Origin: JBGPNN01 sp041487495
GTDB lineage: Bacteria; Sysuimicrobiota; Sysuimicrobiia; Sysuimicrobiales; Humicultoraceae
Reading direction: 5' to 3'
NCBI GenBank assembly: GCA_041487495.1
Contig: JBGPNN010000061.1
Location: forward strand, 1-15,386
Length of the DNA stretch: 15,386 nucleotides
Shown here: positions 14,409 to 15,386 of the stretch, piece after piece
Numbering within the stretch: the first letter of the stretch is position 1
How the letters are laid out: each line of letters opens with the position of its first letter
Position numbers and translations under genes: made by a program
Notes under the pieces: model-generated
Databases searched by the model: none
What the model saw: only the letters and a program-made list of their open reading frames with translations
What the model was told of the DNA's origin: nothing

Positions 14409-15326
14409 ATGGCCCGGTACCTGCTGGAGCGCCTCGCGTATTCGGTCATGGTTGTCCTGGGCGTGGTGATCGTGGTGTTCGTGATCATGCGTCTGACCGG
14501 AGATCCCGCAGCCCTCCTTCTCCCCCTTGGGTTTAGCCAGCAGGACCTCCAACAGGTACGGCACGAGATGGAGCTGGACCAGCCCCTGTACGTGCAGTTG
14601 GGCAAGTATCTCTCGCGGGCTGTGCGCGGCAACTTCGGCCAGTCGCTGCGTTATCATGACAGCGCCATCCGTCTGGTACTGGAACGGGCCCCCGCCACGC
14701 TGTGGCTGACCGCGGCGGCGATGGCGGTCATGGTTCTGGTGGCGCTCCCGCTCGGCATCCTGGCCGCGGTGCGGCGGAACTCCGTGCTGGACGTGGCCGC
14801 GAGCGCCGTGGCCCTGACGGGACAGGCGATGCCGACCTTCTGGATCGGCATCATCTTCATCCTCATCTTTGGCCTGCGCCTCCACTGGCTGCCCACCTCG
14901 GGAAGCGGGACGATCTGGCATCTCATCATGCCCAGTATCGCCCTTGGGGCGTTTTCGGCCGGCCTGACGACGCGCCTGGTGCGCAGCAGCCTGCTCGACG
15001 TGCTCTCACAGCAGTACGTGCGCACGGCCCGCAGCAAGGGGCTGGCCGAACGCCTCGTCATTCTCAAACATGCGCTGCGCAACGCGGCGATCCCGGTGGT
15101 GACCATCGTCGGCCTGCAGTTGGGAACCCTGCTGGGCGGCGCCATCGTGACCGAGACGGTCTTCGGCTATCCCGGCATGGCGCGCCTGGCCGTCGAGGCC
15201 GTCTTCTATCGCGATTTCCCCGTGGTCCAAGCCTTCGTGGCTGTCACGGCCGTGGTGATGGTCAGCATCAACCTGCTGGTCGACTTCTGCTACGGGATCC
15301 TGGACCCGCGGATCACGTACACGTGA
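14409..15326 (+). CDS. ABC transporter permease, DppB/OppB type
   Basis: An inner-membrane permease subunit of a peptide-type ABC importer, 305 residues. The N-terminus MARYLLERLAYSVMVVLGVV, the RLTGDPAALLLP segment and the loop LDQPLYVQLGKYLSRAVRGNFG are hallmark DppB features. The EAA-type loop that contacts the ATPase is at about 203-222 (YVRTARSKGLAERLVILKHA), followed by LRNAAIPVVTIVGLQ and FGYPGMARLAVEA. Six helices are expected and hydrophobic stretches fit. The start is ATG 14409, since a longer in-frame reading from 14160 lies inside the creatininase gene. The stop overlaps the next start as GTGA. The partner ATPases must lie outside the window. Confidence 0.93.
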   Translation: MARYLLERLAYSVMVVLGVVIVVFVIMRLTGDPAALLLPLGFSQQDLQQVRHEMELDQPLYVQLGKYLSRAVRGNFGQSLRYHDSAIRLVLERAPATLWLTAAAMAVMVLVALPLGILAAVRRNSVLDVAASAVALTGQAMPTFWIGIIFILIFGLRLHWLPTSGSGTIWHLIMPSIALGAFSAGLTTRLVRSSLLDVLSQQYVRTARSKGLAERLVILKHALRNAAIPVVTIVGLQLGTLLGGAIVTETVFGYPGMARLAVEAVFYRDFPVVQAFVAVTAVVMVSINLLVDFCYGILDPRITYT

Positions 15327-15386
15327 GTCGGCCGGCGCACCGCACCCGGCAGCGCCTGCGCAGCTTTCAGCGGTCCTGGAAAGCCC
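15323..15386 (+). CDS. Start of the next operon gene, probably the DppC-type permease (partial)
   Basis: GTG at 15323 overlaps the stop of the DppB-type gene (GTGA). It opens a reading frame beginning MSRPAHRTRQRLRSFQRSWK that runs off the right edge. Only 21 codons are visible. A basic, arginine-rich cytoplasmic lead is normal for DppC/OppC permeases, and dppC almost always follows dppB. The call therefore rests mainly on gene order. Confidence 0.6.
   Translation, partial: MSRPAHRTRQRLRSFQRSWKA

Noticed and set aside
1..15386. CRISPR array, tRNA, rRNA or insertion sequence
   Set aside because: No spaced direct-repeat array, cloverleaf or transposase coding was seen on reading both strands; a covariance-model scan for tRNAs was not possible.

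Overview
The window is GC-rich, densely coded bacterial chromosome. It carries part of the replication gene dnaX, a fabI enoyl-ACP reductase, c-di-GMP signalling, and a peptide-type ABC uptake operon. Many genes start at GTG or TTG behind strong Shine-Dalgarno (SD) sequences. No plasmid, phage or IS genes are visible. Gene content suits an uncultivated soil or sediment heterotroph, for example Methylomirabilota/Rokubacteria or a deep Terrabacteria lineage. That placement is an impression from gene content and was not tested.

Layout. (1) 1-518 (-): 5' part of dnaX, divergent from a CPBP membrane protease (569-1462, +). (2) 1459-3039 (-): fabI, and upstream of it a YiiM-like MOSC protein with a palindromic promoter/operator candidate. 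(3) 3139-4975 (-): a class I c-di-GMP (GEMM-I) riboswitch, then a REC-HD-GYP c-di-GMP phosphodiesterase, then an exported DUF305-like protein 6 bases downstream. This is the most notable element of the window: a c-di-GMP sensor RNA in the leader of a gene predicted to destroy c-di-GMP. (4) 5032-6126 (+): a short, stand-alone MetE-like methyltransferase with all zinc ligands. (5) 6136-8194 (-): a tight three-gene operon of RimK-like ATP-grasp ligase, a 72-residue protein that may have an Sm/SH3-like fold, and a two-domain rhodanese. (6) 8195-8415: intergenic DNA with a perfect 11-bp inverted repeat beside a GGGGGACAGATAC motif. (7) 8416-9510 (+): an AI-2E family permease. (8) 9580 to the right edge (+): a catabolic and uptake operon of M20 deacylase, amidohydrolase, family 5 solute-binding protein, creatininase-family amidohydrolase, DppB-type permease and the first codons of a probable DppC-type permease.

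How the genes may work together. In the last operon the ABC system would import a peptide or amide-containing compound, and three metal-dependent hydrolases would open its amide bonds. The HD-GYP/DUF305 pair would respond to c-di-GMP through the leader RNA. The leader also contains two mutually exclusive pairings around the ribosome binding site, which suggests control of translation.
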